Source: Glutinoglossum americanum (Eukaryota; Ascomycota; Geoglossomycetes; Geoglossales; Geoglossaceae). From it: a stretch of 64,000 nt of DNA. Below the pieces are notes generated by a model. It was not told the origin of the DNA and did not search any database. It saw only the letters and a list, made by a program, of their open reading frames with translations. The translations under genes were made by a program, and so were the position numbers. This document shows positions 35,764-48,514 of the stretch, one piece after another. Positions within the stretch are counted from its first letter, which is position 1, and every line of letters begins with the position of its first letter. The DNA is taken from contig JAGHQL010000017.1 in NCBI GenBank assembly GCA_020080175.1, positions 149,686 through 213,685 on the forward strand, written 5' to 3'.

Positions 35764-38700
35764 CTTCTCAGTTCTTTTTCTATTTCTCTTTTTCCCCCTC
35801 TCTTTTTGTTTTTAAAAAAGTAGGATGAGGGACCACAAAACGGAGAGCGTGAGAAATCTAAAGCCAGTTAGGAATTTTACAACGGGGATGAGATGCACCA
35901 GTGAGCGGGTTGGGTCAGTGGGTGGGTGTGGGCACGGTGACGATGGCCGAGCAGTGTGTACATTGCGATCAGTGACACCCGTGACAATTCTCGGCCACAA
36001 GATCTACCCCCGCTGCACGATTCATTCCCCTTCCCCCCCTTTTTTTCCCTCTTCTTTTCATTTCCCAACCGACTATCGTACGATTCGAAATACAAGCCTT
36101 TTACGGGTTTCGGACTAGTTTTTTTTCACATGGGGCTCAGACGAGAGCTGAGCTCGGTATGATATGTATAGGTTTGTTTATAGCGGACAAGCCGGCTATG
36201 GCTACGGCTAAGGTCAAATGTACGCTGAAAATTGATCTGGGGGCATGAAATTAGCCTGCTTGCCCGGCGGTGCATGCATGCATGGGCTTTCTTGATATTC
36301 ATCGAGTGGATATGGTTTTGTTTGCTTTTTGTTTTGTTTTTTTTCTTAAATTGTTGGTCGGTAGCTGGTACTCTAGTTAAGGGAGTCCTATATGTCTATC
36401 GCCGTTAAGCTGTTCCTTTCGGGGTTTCTTTTGGATATTTCTTCGATTCTTTTGGTTCTCTCTTATTGCTCGGCTGGTGCTACCGATAGCGGGTGGTAAT
36501 TAGAAACTCGTCCCTATTTCCTATCCCTTCCTTCGCCATCTCCATACATCATCTACAGAAGGCCCGGAAAGTTTTTAACCTTAGTTGCCTCTCTTATTGT
36601 CAAGGTATTTAAATAACCTGCACTTCACTTCGTGAACTCATCACATCGGCTATTTCGTGTATCGTTCGCATTGACGTGGCTGGCTCCCCTTTTCGGGGAT
36701 TTTGAATAGAACCAAGGGTCTCGTGCACCACATAAATGGCTTTTGGGTTTGGGGTTGGTTAGGGGCGGAAGGGAGGGATTCTTGTTTTTGAAATCTTAGG
36801 ACCAGCCCTTGCCCGCGATGATTCCCAATGCCCGATTTATTTATTGATTTTTCCTTGTCGCGCGTTGTTGTGTTGTTGCTGCCTTCGCAAGGCTGTTGCC
36901 TGGTTTTGGTACCCTAAGATGTAGAGAAGGTACGTCTCCCCGACGGATCACGTAAGTCAGCAGCGATGACAAAGGAGAAATAAGTTTCATGATATGCGCC
37001 GGGAGCCGAAGTACCGAAAAAAAAGAAATGGGGTAGGAAGAAGAAAATAAGAGAAAAAGCAGAATGAGCGCCATGGTTTCCGCTTATAGCACGGGGTCCT
37101 GTATCTTTTTTATTGTTTTTAAATTGATTCTTCCGTGGAGAGTGGGTTGGGCTGGTTCTCCTGATATCTACTTGCAGGTTGAAATAAACAGGCTCGTATG
37201 TGACGGCGGGCCGATCGGTTAGGGCCATTATAGAGCACCTGTTGGGTGGGATGCTCCACCTGCGACGCGTTTAGTATGCCGCTTATGACGGCTAGTGCTG
37301 GTGCCATTGGACGGGTTATTTTGCTGTCAGCTTTAGAGAGCGCACTGACTGTGAGTTGCCAAAACAACATGACGGGGGGTTGGTCCTTTCCTCCGCGGCA
37401 GGCCTGTGTCGCAACCAGTGGGAGCCAGTTTCCTGGGTGAGAGGCCAGATTCCGCCCCCAAAACCAAATAGTCTGAAAAGCCCTTATCCTATTTTGGTTT
37501 CGGCTAATGCTCCGACCCTCAAAAAAAAAGAAAATACGTCCTCGGCTCTCTATGAAAATGCAGTCATGTATTAGTCTCATTCTGACGCCTCTGTCCGTGA
37601 GCAAGCGGAATGAGGGACAAGCGACGGAGAAACTCCCCGATGTTTTTCCGGGGTCGGCGAAAGGGTCGGTGAGGGCGATGTGATATATGTGGTGTGCAAG
37701 GAAGTTGACAAGAAATCTCCGGCACGAGAGAGGTAATACTTTGTAGGTGTTGTAGAATACCGACAGTATAACACAGATAATATGGTTGTTAATCGTGGTG
37801 ATGTTACACTTCGCGTCCGAGACAACTTTGATGGCTACACTAGTGAGAAACTGAAGATAGATAGATATATGTAGGTCAGCGACCTCTAACTGTCGTCTTG
37901 GCTGCTTGTACCTGATATGGTTGCAACCCATGAGGAGGAATCAATTGGAAGTTATCACCGATGCGCTTCTGCAACTGACGTACGAGTTTGGCGTCTTCTT
38001 GTGCTCGCGGACTTCGCCTCCAGACAATAAGAGGAGATATCGGCAGCGTTCGGCATATACAACGCGCAGGATATGTAGGGGCTGCCGAGCTACCTTGCCT
38101 TGCATCGGCATAATAAAAAGGAGTTTCCATGCATATGTGAGCTTGCTGCACAATTAAGCTTCGTTTGTTTGCGACAAGACGCAGGCGAATAGACCAACTT
38201 TAGACGGCCTGGAGTCCGAATTCAGACAGACTTCCGGATCGAACTGCCAGGTTGAGCTGTTGATGTTGTGGAGATGGGCTAGACCGGAGCGGCGACCTCG
38301 TCTCGACTATCCATGTGTGAACGCCTTTTCGGTCCGCCATCACCCAGATCACAAACGGGACCCTTGGCATCCCTTGCCCGCGTAGAAATGAGCCGTCGAT
38401 CTGCGGACGAATTGTGGCTCTCACTACTCTGACTCCCCTGCAAGCGACGGCAAGAGTGTGTAGTCCCATTCGGGGGTCTGCTATTGTAGCAATTGCTGTT
38501 GTTCGTCTGGTCATTGAGGACCCAGTTGTTCTGATGATTAATTTGTTGTTTTTTGATGCGAGACAAACATCTGCTTGCCTGTTGATTCTGCAAGATCCAA
38601 ACACAAGCGAGCTTTGAGTAGACTAATCTACTTCCAGTAGGTATGGTGTATGGTAGATTAGGGTACTGCGGCAGAGGCGCAATTCACTTCGTGGTCCCGA

Positions 38701-41700
38701 GCATGTATGCAAGTGCGCAAGCCTGGGTAACTCCCACCTCGGATGACCAACGAAAAATAAAGTATCCACGGGACAAAGGGATTGCGTTTGATCTCGTAGC
38801 CATAATAATCCTGCCGCCGGAGAGAGGTCGTCGAGGACACTCTACTCTATACGCCCAAGTGATACTGATGCTAGCGCACTCCTGCTGCAAATGGAAGAAG
38901 TGCAAGGATAGGGGATGAGAACCACGCTTATCTCCCCACGACTGCCAGGGATTACATCGATCACATTCCCAGGTCATCGCACACGTTGTTACACCCTCCA
39001 CTTCAGCTTACCCAGCTGGCCCTTGCGATTCTGATATTGCCGCTCGGAGGCTTATCGAGTCCGCTTTTGAGCCTTTCTGCCAACCAAAAAATATTACAGA
39101 CCGTTTAAACACAAAATAAACATCTGCAGGTGGCCGAACCCTTCGAGTGCGTATCCGTGCTCTATGACAGCAACATGAAGCAAGGCTATCCTTGCCATGG
39201 CCGGGTACATGAATCGAACGGGTGATTGTGAGCATTGACGAGCGCCACGAAACGTGGCCAGACTACGCTTTAGGTAGGGCAGCGCACTGCAAGCTGCAAC
39301 GCCTCAGCGTCTGGTGATCTGATCGGCCGGTGGATGTCGGGATTAGTATCCAGAGGATTTCTCAACCCTCGAGTAAGAGCCGACCGCGGCGATGCTGAGC
39401 TCACAGCCACGAACGGGACACCCACTTCGATAAATCCTCGGGCGACCAACGGGTTGCGCAAGCTTAGGCAGGTCATGCCGTCCGGCTAGGATCGTCGATG
39501 GTCTAAAACGGAATCTTGCAATTATTCGTGATCCGGACCGAAAATTTGCATGTGTCTCAGTGACCCCCAAAGTTCGAATAGGATATTGCTCATCGATCGT
39601 GTACAAGAACTGCTCAGCTATACCTTACTCGAACGAGACAAGCCCGTTTGCAGTGCGTCGTCCCGATTTGGCCTATTTCGTACCTGGTAAAGATCCCTTT
39701 CATTTTTTTCCTCCGAGCTTGTCATGGAGACCCCTGCTGGACAGGTATCCATCTTCCTTTTTGCTTTTGCCACTGCTGCGAGACGTTTTCCCCGATTCTT
39801 TCGTGTTTCGAACTGCCACCCGATCCCAGTGCAACTGGTGATGTTGCAGGGCTAGGATATACGAGTACTCCGACTTCCACATCTGTCTCCCTTGCTTGTT
39901 TGAACTGGTTGGACCTGCAAGCCTCCACGCGACTCTTCATTGCGAAACCATGGTCGCTCTCAACGCTGTGTTACATAACTTACATTCCTGTCCCATGTTA
40001 GTGTAAGGCCTGCCTGTTCCGGGTCAGACTTGATGTTCTGGAAACGTCGGGCCTGGACGGGGCATCCGTCGTCAGTTAATTAAAAAAAATGTTGGGGAGA
40101 AGCACTATCCGCAACCCGTGGTGATGCTCCGGGCTTCGCGAGTAGACAGAATCTTGCATACAGTGACATTTATTGGCAGACGAGAGACGTGCAGTTCCTT
40201 GTGCTGTGGGATGTGTGTGGGATGTGATGAGGTGGGTGTGATGCGATGTGACCCGTCCTCGTCAAAAAGAAAGCTCTACTGCTGCTCCTCCTGCTGCTTG
40301 CTGCATGTGTGCAGCCGTTGGGCTGCGCTTTGCTTTTACGTCCTAGCTTTCCCGCGCGACACACTTCTCTTCGCGCCAGGTCCGAAACCTCTTAACCATT
40401 CCCCGCCCGTCCCGTCTTTTTCCACCCTTCGCCATTTGAACGCCTGCATTTTTTGTCTCCACGCTTGCTGTCAGGGTCGTGGAAGTGTGGATGTGCTGGA
40501 TTTCCGTATACCAACCTCGTACTGGCTGTTTCTGAGGTGGGATTAGAACCGATTAGACCCACAGGCCAATATTGCACCGCGCTGAACTTAGTGTCAGCAA
40601 CCTGGAACCACCAACAGATCTTGCTACAATTGAACCGTTGTTTGCCGCACGGCCAGTCGTAGTGCAAGGCGGAAACCCGCCGTTCTCATCCATTTCCTGA
40701 TTCTGATTCCTGAGAAAAGCGAGGGCCCTGAGACGAACGGGTACGGGCTTTTGAGCTTGGTCAAGCCGGTGGAAGGGTTGGCTGTTTTAGTAACAACATC
40801 AAAGGCCGTTGGGACTGGCTGGCTGCCAAATTGCCGATCTATTTTCCCTGGGAATCCGCTCATCAGGACTTTCTACAACCACCTAACCACATGATTACCA
40901 CATACCTACTGTACCACGTTTCCAGCGCTAGAGCAAATAGGCCAATCTCTCTAATCAATTCAGAACTTCCTTCTGGAATCAGGATTCTCACAACAGAGTG
41001 CGTACCTGTCACACCCCCCACCGTGGGACTTGACTGTACGGCTGAATAACGCGGTCCTGTACCTTCGTTCGTTTTTGCTATTTGGGCTTTCCTTTATCGG
41101 GGTTGCTATCCAACGTCAAACCCTGCTACTTAGGTTGGGTCCCACTCATAAGTGTATGGGTATCGGTGGACTTAAGGGCTGGGTTATCTCTTGACTGGCT
41201 GCATAAGACACGAGGGAAGGGAGCTTGTGTTGGAACGACTTCAACCCTAAACCCTAAAGCATCCTGTCTGAGCGCTGTCTGAGAGACGGAGGGTGGCTCT
41301 TAACCCTTAGCTCTGGTCAGTCTTGACAAAGCACCTAGCGGAGCACTGAGTTGGCAGGAGCGCATCTAGGGATGCAGCCGGAATAGTTCTGGTTACTCCC
41401 GCAGTCTTTGCCTCAGCGAATTCAGTACCTTTCGTAGCGCCGGGGAGGGGTCATCGCATTTTCCACTACGAGTCCTCAGGAGAGCCCTTGATTCGAACTG
41501 CGACCTGCTCGTCCTTGTTAAAGTTCTCCCTGATGACTCCTGGCTAAAGTATCGTGGACAAGAGAAGTTGATTATCGCTGGCGGTTCCATCGTTTACTAG
41601 AATATCGAGCTAGTTCGGTTGAAGGCTTCACTACGAGGGATCCTCTTCTAGAGTAGGAGCTCACTAGCCAGCGGAGTTTCTGCCAATAGCTCACGTTCGC

Positions 41701-41941
41701 AGAGAGCTTTGACACGGTTCGACAGTTTTTCACTACGATCCGGTACAAGACAACAGCTGGTTATTAGAAAACGCTGCACGCATGCTGGGCATCGCACGAG
41801 GCAATTGAAACACAGATACCAGCGAAATAACTGCCTGTCTAGCATCTCACAGTTTTTCGGCTTGCCGGTGGTGCGGAAGTGTCACTTGATGAACTCTCAC
41901 ACATTTGTTGACGCAGCCTCTTCTCGGGTGAAGCTGAGAAC

Positions 41942-41993
41942 GTAAGATTTCTCCGAGAAACTTGTGTTTTAAAGTCTTACATTCTTTCCACAG
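41942..41993 (+). other. possible 5'-UTR intron of the velvet gene
   Basis: GTAAGA at 41942 and a pyrimidine-rich CCACAG ending at 41993 define a 52-base intron-like unit that ends 13 bases before the velvet ATG. No coding frame requires it. Confidence 0.35.
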
Positions 41994-42006
41994 GCTTCAA
42001 CTAATA

Positions 42007-43889
42007 ATGGCACTTAGCGAAGACTATGAGCTGCATATCCGGCAGGGTCCCGAGCGGGCTCGTGTTGCCGGAGTGAAGGAGAAAGGTGCGTTTTCAGTTT
42101 TATCCGCTAGACCTCCTAGCTAGAGGACGTCTCTCACCGTTGGTGGTGTTTTCAGACCGAAAACCTGTTGATCCACCGCCAATAATTCAACTTCGGATCA
42201 AGGATGACTCCGATCCAGCTCAGTAAGCTTTAGCTTAGAATAGCCCGCAATCTCACGCCGCTTACACTATTTACAGAAATTATCTGCAAAGCCCCTACTA
42301 CTTCATGTGTTGTAACCTCTACGACCCACTTCATGAGCAGCCAGCAACATCTGCTCCTCACACTGCCCTTGCGGGAACTCTAGTCTCATCTCTACATCGG
42401 CTCAAAGATATTGATAATAGCGGTATAGCCCTCCTCTAAGTCCCTAGCTGTCGAAAGAAGGTTCTCATTCTTGCAACCTAGATGGAGGCTTTTTCGTATT
42501 TGGCGATCTCTCGGTCAAGCTGGAAGGCGAATTTCGGTTGCGATTTAGTTTGTTTGAGATGCTCAAGTATTGCCTCTAGATTTGAGCCAAATGGGCCGCC
42601 CTCATGCTAACAGTTTCAGTAGGAACGAAGTTGTCCACATTAAATCCATAATATCTGGACGATTCACCGGTTCGTATATTTCCGTAGTAGATTTAGTGAA
42701 CTCTGAGGCTTAGCTCTGGAATTAGTATATGCCACCAAAAACTTTCCTGGGATGTCAGAATCAACTTTTCTCTCCCGGTCGTTCGGTGACCAGGGCGTCC
42801 GTCTAAGGATCAGGAAAGAGCCTCGGACACTACTGTCAGACCCCTTTTCCGATAGATTGCGTGGCGAAGCTAACTGACGCTAGTAGGAAACGTCCTGCCC
42901 CAACGGCATTACGGCCCGATGAATACTCTTCTAGGCCTTACCCACCACCGATACCTCCAGAACATCGATCACCACTAACCCACGCCCAGCCGGGCGGGAG
43001 CAGCTACGCGCGCTCTCCTACCGGGGAATATCGCCCATATGGTGAGCCCGCGAAAAGACAGAAGACATCTCTTGATGCGAGTTTGCATCACCCGCCCCGG
43101 GAATGGCAACAATACGAGAGGGCGGATTTGCAGTATGCCCCAAGGCCTTACCACGACCAGCAATCATCATATAGTACATTTCCACCACAAAACCCGCCAC
43201 CTCCCAATTATGTGATGAATTTCCCTGCAGCTCCCCATTCTGCTCCTGCAGGAATGCCCGATTACTCTTATAGACATCCACAACCGGGTCAAACACACTC
43301 ACCGTCTGTATCCTCTCCTTATGGATCCCCGAGATCACAAATAACCCAGAGGTCACCGGGAGGGCCCTCTAAGTACCAAGTGCAGCCATACTCCGCGCAA
43401 CAGATTAATCGAAATCATAACGTCCCTCCGGCTTCTATGCAAGTACCAAACATCACTGAACCATCCCCTCCAAGGAGGCAGCAAACGTACCAACAGCCGA
43501 TTCCTCCCGGGCCGCCTCTACAATCTCCTAGCACTCTTCCACTGGCTTCGCCTGGAATGACAAGAAGTCCTGATCAGTCCCGCTACGGAACCTCGAGTTA
43601 TGCTAGTAATCTACCTTCAAGTCCAATGCCACCGCCGAATCCCTCGCATCGTCCGCAGTCCTCACAGCCGTTCAACCTTCCACCCCTTTTACCGTCAGCA
43701 CCTCTGAACCCCGGCATTCCGATGTCCACGGGGCCGCCCGGCCCGTCGCACTTACCACTCACATCTGCTCCGCCACCGCCCCCTCCCCTGCCACCCACCA
43801 TAGCTGGTCAGAGTGGGTATGTGCCTGGACCTCCGACATCTTTTGATTCTGCAGCGCAGCAAACATCGCAACCGCCGCAGGCTTCATAG
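42007..43889 (+). CDS. vosA: velvet-domain transcriptional regulator, VosA-like
   Basis: Fungal velvet factor that in relatives binds DNA through an NF-kB-like fold and controls sporulation, spore viability and secondary metabolism. Seven exons: 42007-42085, 42156-42222, 42277-42422, 42482-42566, 42620-42669, 42726-42834 and 42884-43889, giving 513 residues. The domain fills about the first 180: [108 protein letters not shown], then [15 protein letters not shown]. Exon 7 is a proline-rich tail with a basic KRQKT patch. VelB proteins carry a long insertion inside the domain, and none is seen here. The two Lys-Glu segments and PP(I/V)(I/V)QL fit VosA best; VelC is the main alternative. Several donors are weak (GTATAG, GTATTG, GTTCGT, GTCAGA), so intron 6 is the least certain. 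Confidence 0.82.
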
Positions 43890-44782
43890 TGCGTTTTATT
43901 GTCGGTATTGCTATCTCAGTTCACACTTTCTATTGCGCGCATCAGTAGCGGCGAAAACGGCGTGGTGGGGGAAAGCACATAACAATTGTCTCGGAGTATT
44001 GGTTTTAGCGGCTGGGTTTCTGACCGTTTGTTTTGCTGGAGTGAACGATTGTGAGTTTCAAAGAGGCGCCGAGTTCATCATTATTTATATCATGACCTAA
44101 ACTGGGACCTCAGTATGCATTTGCGCCCCATACGTCGTCAATATTGTATGATAGGGTTGTATGTTTTTATTGCATGATGGGCGCCTTGATATTCCCTGCA
44201 CATATTTGCCCCAGGTGTCGCCGCTCTGGATGCCTGAGTTTTGTCAAGAACGCTAGTCCTGCAGTCGATGGGTGTTCAGGGAATGGACGCGGTTACTCGA
44301 TTTCCCCCTCTCAATAGATATTGAAGGGCTCTGGAAGTTGGGATGGCCATGAGGCTTAGAAATAGCTGATTTGTATATAGCTTCCCCTTCGATATAGATA
44401 ATATATGGTGTGCTGCGGTAATATGGGGATATGGACATCTGATTAAGGCACATGGCCTTCATTGAAATACAGCTCTTGTTTGATTGATGGCGAGTTAACA
44501 GCCTCATAGGAGAAGACTCGCAAGCGACTTTCGTTCGAATTTGGCAACTTCTAGGAAGGAAAAGTAACCCCCCTAGGAATGCGCTACCGGGGAGCTCCAA
44601 CCACAACAAAGTCGAGAGCTCACCCTCAAGCACTACTGCTATTATTTCTCATCTCTTATCATTTCGCTGATACGAAGTTTAAGTTGCTTAAGTTCGAGAC
44701 ATTGTCAAGGCATATCCTCGCCTCGCGAGTCGCTCACTTCGACTGTCCAGCCACCCCCCAGGCATACGCCATAGGTGCTGAG
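43890..44782. other. intergenic, between the velvet gene and the membrane protein
   Basis: About 890 bases. The 3' part (44579-44782) is open in frame with the next gene and begins with an ATG followed by a hydrophobic stretch. I treat it as leader, but it could extend that protein. No other gene is visible. Confidence 0.45.
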
Positions 44783-47700
44783 ATGTCGGAACCTTGTGTT
44801 GAACACGTAGGAGTCTGGGCAACATGGGATGGAACTCAGGGCCACCTAGCGAATGTGGAGATATCAATCAGGGTAAGTGCTAGCCTGAAGAGTGCGAGAG
44901 TGTGGACACTAACTGACGTCTTTTTACTAGGTTAAACCTGCCCCTAACTCGAGAATTCCTATAGTCTGCGGTTCAGACCCAAACATAAAGTCTATTAGCC
45001 TGCGAAGGACCGTACGCCTAGAGAATCCTGCTGTTAGGATAAGGAACCACACGAAGCATTATAGTGGCCCCACTTGTGGCAGTGAGGAACTATCGGACTT
45101 CGATGCGGCCGAAATGCGGTTAATCGGTTCACCAATAGACGATCCACCTTTGTCTATTCGCCGTCACATATTCCCAAAAGTTGCAGAGCGATATGGCTTT
45201 ACGGAACGGGGAGAGTGCCCGAATGTGCTCACGGGTCTTGACACGAGCCTCTTTGAGGGAAACACAGCAACTCAATGGGCTGAAAAAGGCACTGTAGAGG
45301 ACATTAGGTTAGATACAGCTCTTAAGGGGAAACCATCTGAGAGTTCATTAGAGGGCACCAAGATTGGTGACAGTAGGTCCCTCCGCGACGATGTGGGCCC
45401 TGCCTTAAGCGTTGTTGAGGACCCGACCCGGTCTGACCGAATCCGGTTTGTAGTTCTGCCTGACGATAAGCGGTTTGCATCAGGAAGTACTGCGGAAATT
45501 TCCCTGCCGTCCGGCCCTTCATCCATAGTGGGAGAAGGAGAACTGCTCTGTGCTGGGGATGAAGTGAATGCATCCACTACTGGCGGCTCAAAACGAAAGT
45601 CCCGAAGTTCAGGCTCAAAGGCAGAGAGTGCCGCCGGAGAAGAGCCCGACGGCCCTAAGACAGTAAATAGAAAAAACCCCGACATCAAGGGATGTGACCC
45701 GCGGACAAGAAGTAGCTGCTTGAAGGTTGGCCCCCTTGTGGAGGTGAGAAACCCATCCTCAGCTTCGCCCCCAGAGTTACGCGCGATCCACCGAAAGGCG
45801 GCTTCAGGATCAAAAAAGGCACCTTGGAAGTCCCCATCGCAAGAAGACCACGCCGTAGCGTCGAAAACATCATCCAGCAAAATCAATTCCTTCAGGCAAT
45901 CCGTCAAGGAAAGCCGTCAGTCACCCTGTTCGCAACAAGGCCGCGGCTCCCGCAGCACAGTAGCATCGCCGCGATCTACCCAGAGCGAAAAGTCGCCATT
46001 TTCGGGTCGACAGAGTCGGGCAATAGGTCGGTCGAGCGGAGGAGTTTTCAATATATTCTTGGACGACTCCGACACTCATGAACTAGCCCCGTTGCAAAGG
46101 AAGCCGAGACCGCAACATCCCTGGAGCGACGAGGACCCGTTGGTACCAACGAACCGCAGTTCAGAGAGCCGGTCTGACTTGACTGGCATTTGTGTTACCC
46201 TGGAGCCTAAACAAACACCGAGCCCCCTGGAAAACCTTGAGTCCACCGACAGGCTACGGAGCCATATTGGGGAGGATTTTGAACTTGAGCTATTAAGTCC
46301 GGTAAAGAAAGAATGGGCGCGTCTAGTTGAAAGGCCCAACGAGGCCTCCCCACCAATTCCATGTACTCTAAGTGCGTCCATATTACGGTACGACTCTGAT
46401 TTCAGTGGAAGCCCTGACTCAACAAATTCACACATCTTGGAACCCTTTACAACTGTGAAGGGTGGCGTTTTATTTGCATGTTTTCCAGAGAAATGTGGAC
46501 CTACCACCCTGCGTGAGTGGGTGGATCTACCCACTGTTGCTTCAGAGGCTAACCGTTGACAGAACTTGAATTTGAGGCAACGATAGTGGTTCAAAATGTG
46601 GGCCGGAATCACTGGTGCTGTTTGGAGGTTCTAGGGCTTCCATGGTCTGAGAAGTCCACCTCCAGGGCGGCCCTAATCATCGGCGATGGATGTGGGGATG
46701 CCGTTTTTCAGTTCCACACACCCACATTCGATGAAAAGTTTTTATATGGATCTAATTCGTCCGTTATCGGGAAATTCAATCTTCGTGAGCCATTGCGGGT
46801 TTTGTTCAGAAAGAAACAAGAGGTTCAGAGACTGGACGACTTTGAAATGGTCGTAGAGACTTACACTAGGCCGGCTTATGATTTACTTTCAGGGATAAAC
46901 TCGTTCTACAGTATCACTCTCTGCGTTTGCGGTCCGCGTGGACGTGAACTGGACATTTTCGCCGATAGGGTTTGCATAGAGTTCATAATACGCAATGGCC
47001 CTGAGGATGCCTCAGCATACAGCATCAAGGAGAAGCCTTTCCTGCAATTCATACCCGGTGAGAAACTCGATGAGACAGGGGGTAGGAAGGCCGTTATCAT
47101 GTGCGATGCGGCCGACGTGGAACATCCTATTACCATAGATTTTAGTGTTAACCTTGGGGGTTTTTCGCAATCTGTAGAACTTCCTTTCATTCAGCCTATG
47201 GTTGGGGAAGGACTAGTTATGATGGAGACAATAACAATGGCAGAGATTCCACCCCCGCTTCGCGCTAACTTCAACTCTGACGGTTCCCACTTGGACTGGC
47301 TTCACACTCAGCACCTAGCTTCAGGCGCGGTCCCGGAACTCCATAAATTTCTTCGCAAGTTGTCACTAGAAATTCCTGACAGCGGGTTTCTTTTGAACCT
47401 CTTCCTGCTGGATGATTACCACTTCCACGACATTTGCCTTAATTCGGATGACCACCTAGCTCCGATAAGCAGTATTGGGGTCCTTATTTACGAAGCGCCG
47501 GGACCGGAAACAGTACAATGCGGTCAATCGCTCTTAGAGTGCGAGATGCTCGTTGAATACGAGATTCCAAAAATTCGATTCTCCCAAGAACTTATTGGGT
47601 TTGCTGGAAATGGCTGGAGGTCGAGCCATGCCCTCGTGAACGGCCGGGTAGCCGAGAGAGGGCAATTCTATGAAACCCCAGAGGGCGAAGTGGCTTTTCT

Positions 47701-48514
47701 TCTGAACAATAAATTTCCACCAGGAGATGTTGTCTCTCTAAAGCTGTACTGGTCTACAAAGCCAGATTCGCGGCATGAAGGAAATGACAGGTCCGACCAA
47801 GGGTCCCAACTCCAATACCATAAGTATGATGTCCCGTGGGTCGACGAAAGGTCTGTCTATAGAATTTCGGTGGGGTGCGACATTAAGGGAGGTGAGACGT
47901 CCGGGCAAGAGATATATAAAGTAGATCTAAGCTAACGTTCTCTTTTCCCAGCTGTTGTTACCGGCCGTAACGGGCCGGGTCAGTATTTTAGATACACGGC
48001 TATAAGAGGATGGGTTAGGAAGTTGCCGTTTATGTTTTTCGATCCTCATATTGCCTTGGAAGTGCCATGCAGAGGTCTAGCGGTCCCAATTTTGAAGTCT
48101 GACAAGCTGACGAAGCCCGCCAAGTTTGCGGATCATCACACGAGACGTTCGCGTGAACGTAACTTGTGTAGCCTATCCAAGGGAAATCTTTTTCTCATGT
48201 TTGCAGTGGTGTTTTATACTTTTTCCTTGCTACATTTCTTCAAAGAACCCCGAAAGTTGGCCTTTAGTGAGGACCCTCTAGGGTTTCCAGATCAAGCAGC
48301 TGGTATATCAGCTAACAGTGATTCCCCCCCCACCTCTGAGGATAATAGAGAGAACGAGGAGATCCCGACACGACCTGGTGGGCTCTTCTTGGAAAACGGC
48401 GAATTCCTTTCTAATGGTGGATATGCACTCGAGGAAGGGGACTATGAGTCAAAACCTAGAGATGGGTTAGCTAGTAGCATTGGTAGAGTATTCTGCAGCA
48501 TCAGAGGATGCTAG
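44783..48514 (+). CDS. unrecognised large protein with one C-terminal membrane span
   Basis: Four exons, 44783-44872, 44931-46512, 46563-47891 and 47952-48514, encode 1187 residues. Introns are 58, 50 and 60 bases and all phases agree. I do not recognise the family. Residues 1-60 look folded (HVGVWATWDGTQGHLANVEI, then SLRRTVRLENPAV). About 170-480 is Ser/Lys/Arg-rich and disordered. From about 520 to 1050 the text alternates short hydrophobic and polar segments, like a series of beta-sandwich domains (FEATIVVQNVG, FSVNLGGFSQSVELPF, SSIGVLIYEAPGPE). A hydrophobic span sits at about 1078-1097 (KGNLFLMFAVVFYTFSLLHF), preceded by a very basic RRSRER patch, which predicts that the large N-terminal part faces the cytosol or nucleus. 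The tail is acidic. An in-frame ATG at 44579 would add 68 residues with a signal-like hydrophobic run. Confidence 0.7.

Larger units (their letters stand above)
35485..42006. other. 6.5 kb region without a convincing gene, upstream of the velvet gene
   Basis: Longest gene-free stretch of the window. Left part: 3' region of the acetyltransferase gene with a T tract of 17 at 35747-35763 and a TGCATGCATGCATG run near 36271-36284. Middle: a 270-codon ATG frame on the minus strand (37119-37931) with no recognisable domain. Right part: two CCCTAAA units at 41243-41258 and a probable leader intron just before the velvet ATG. Regulatory genes of this class often have very long upstream regions or leaders, so much of this may be promoter or untranslated RNA. 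Confidence 0.45.

Noticed and set aside
35944-35997. TGGCCGAG...CTCGGCCA inverted repeat in the SAS3 3' region
   Set aside because: Only eight bases with a 38-base loop; too weak to list as a structured element.
40535-40620. tRNA-like GTGGGATTAGAACC segment
   Set aside because: The key T-loop base differs and neither acceptor nor anticodon stems can be formed.
41470-41560. tRNA-like string around GATTCGAACTGCGACC (minus strand)
   Set aside because: The B-box-like part is present, but the T stem does not pair and no A box or acceptor stem fits.
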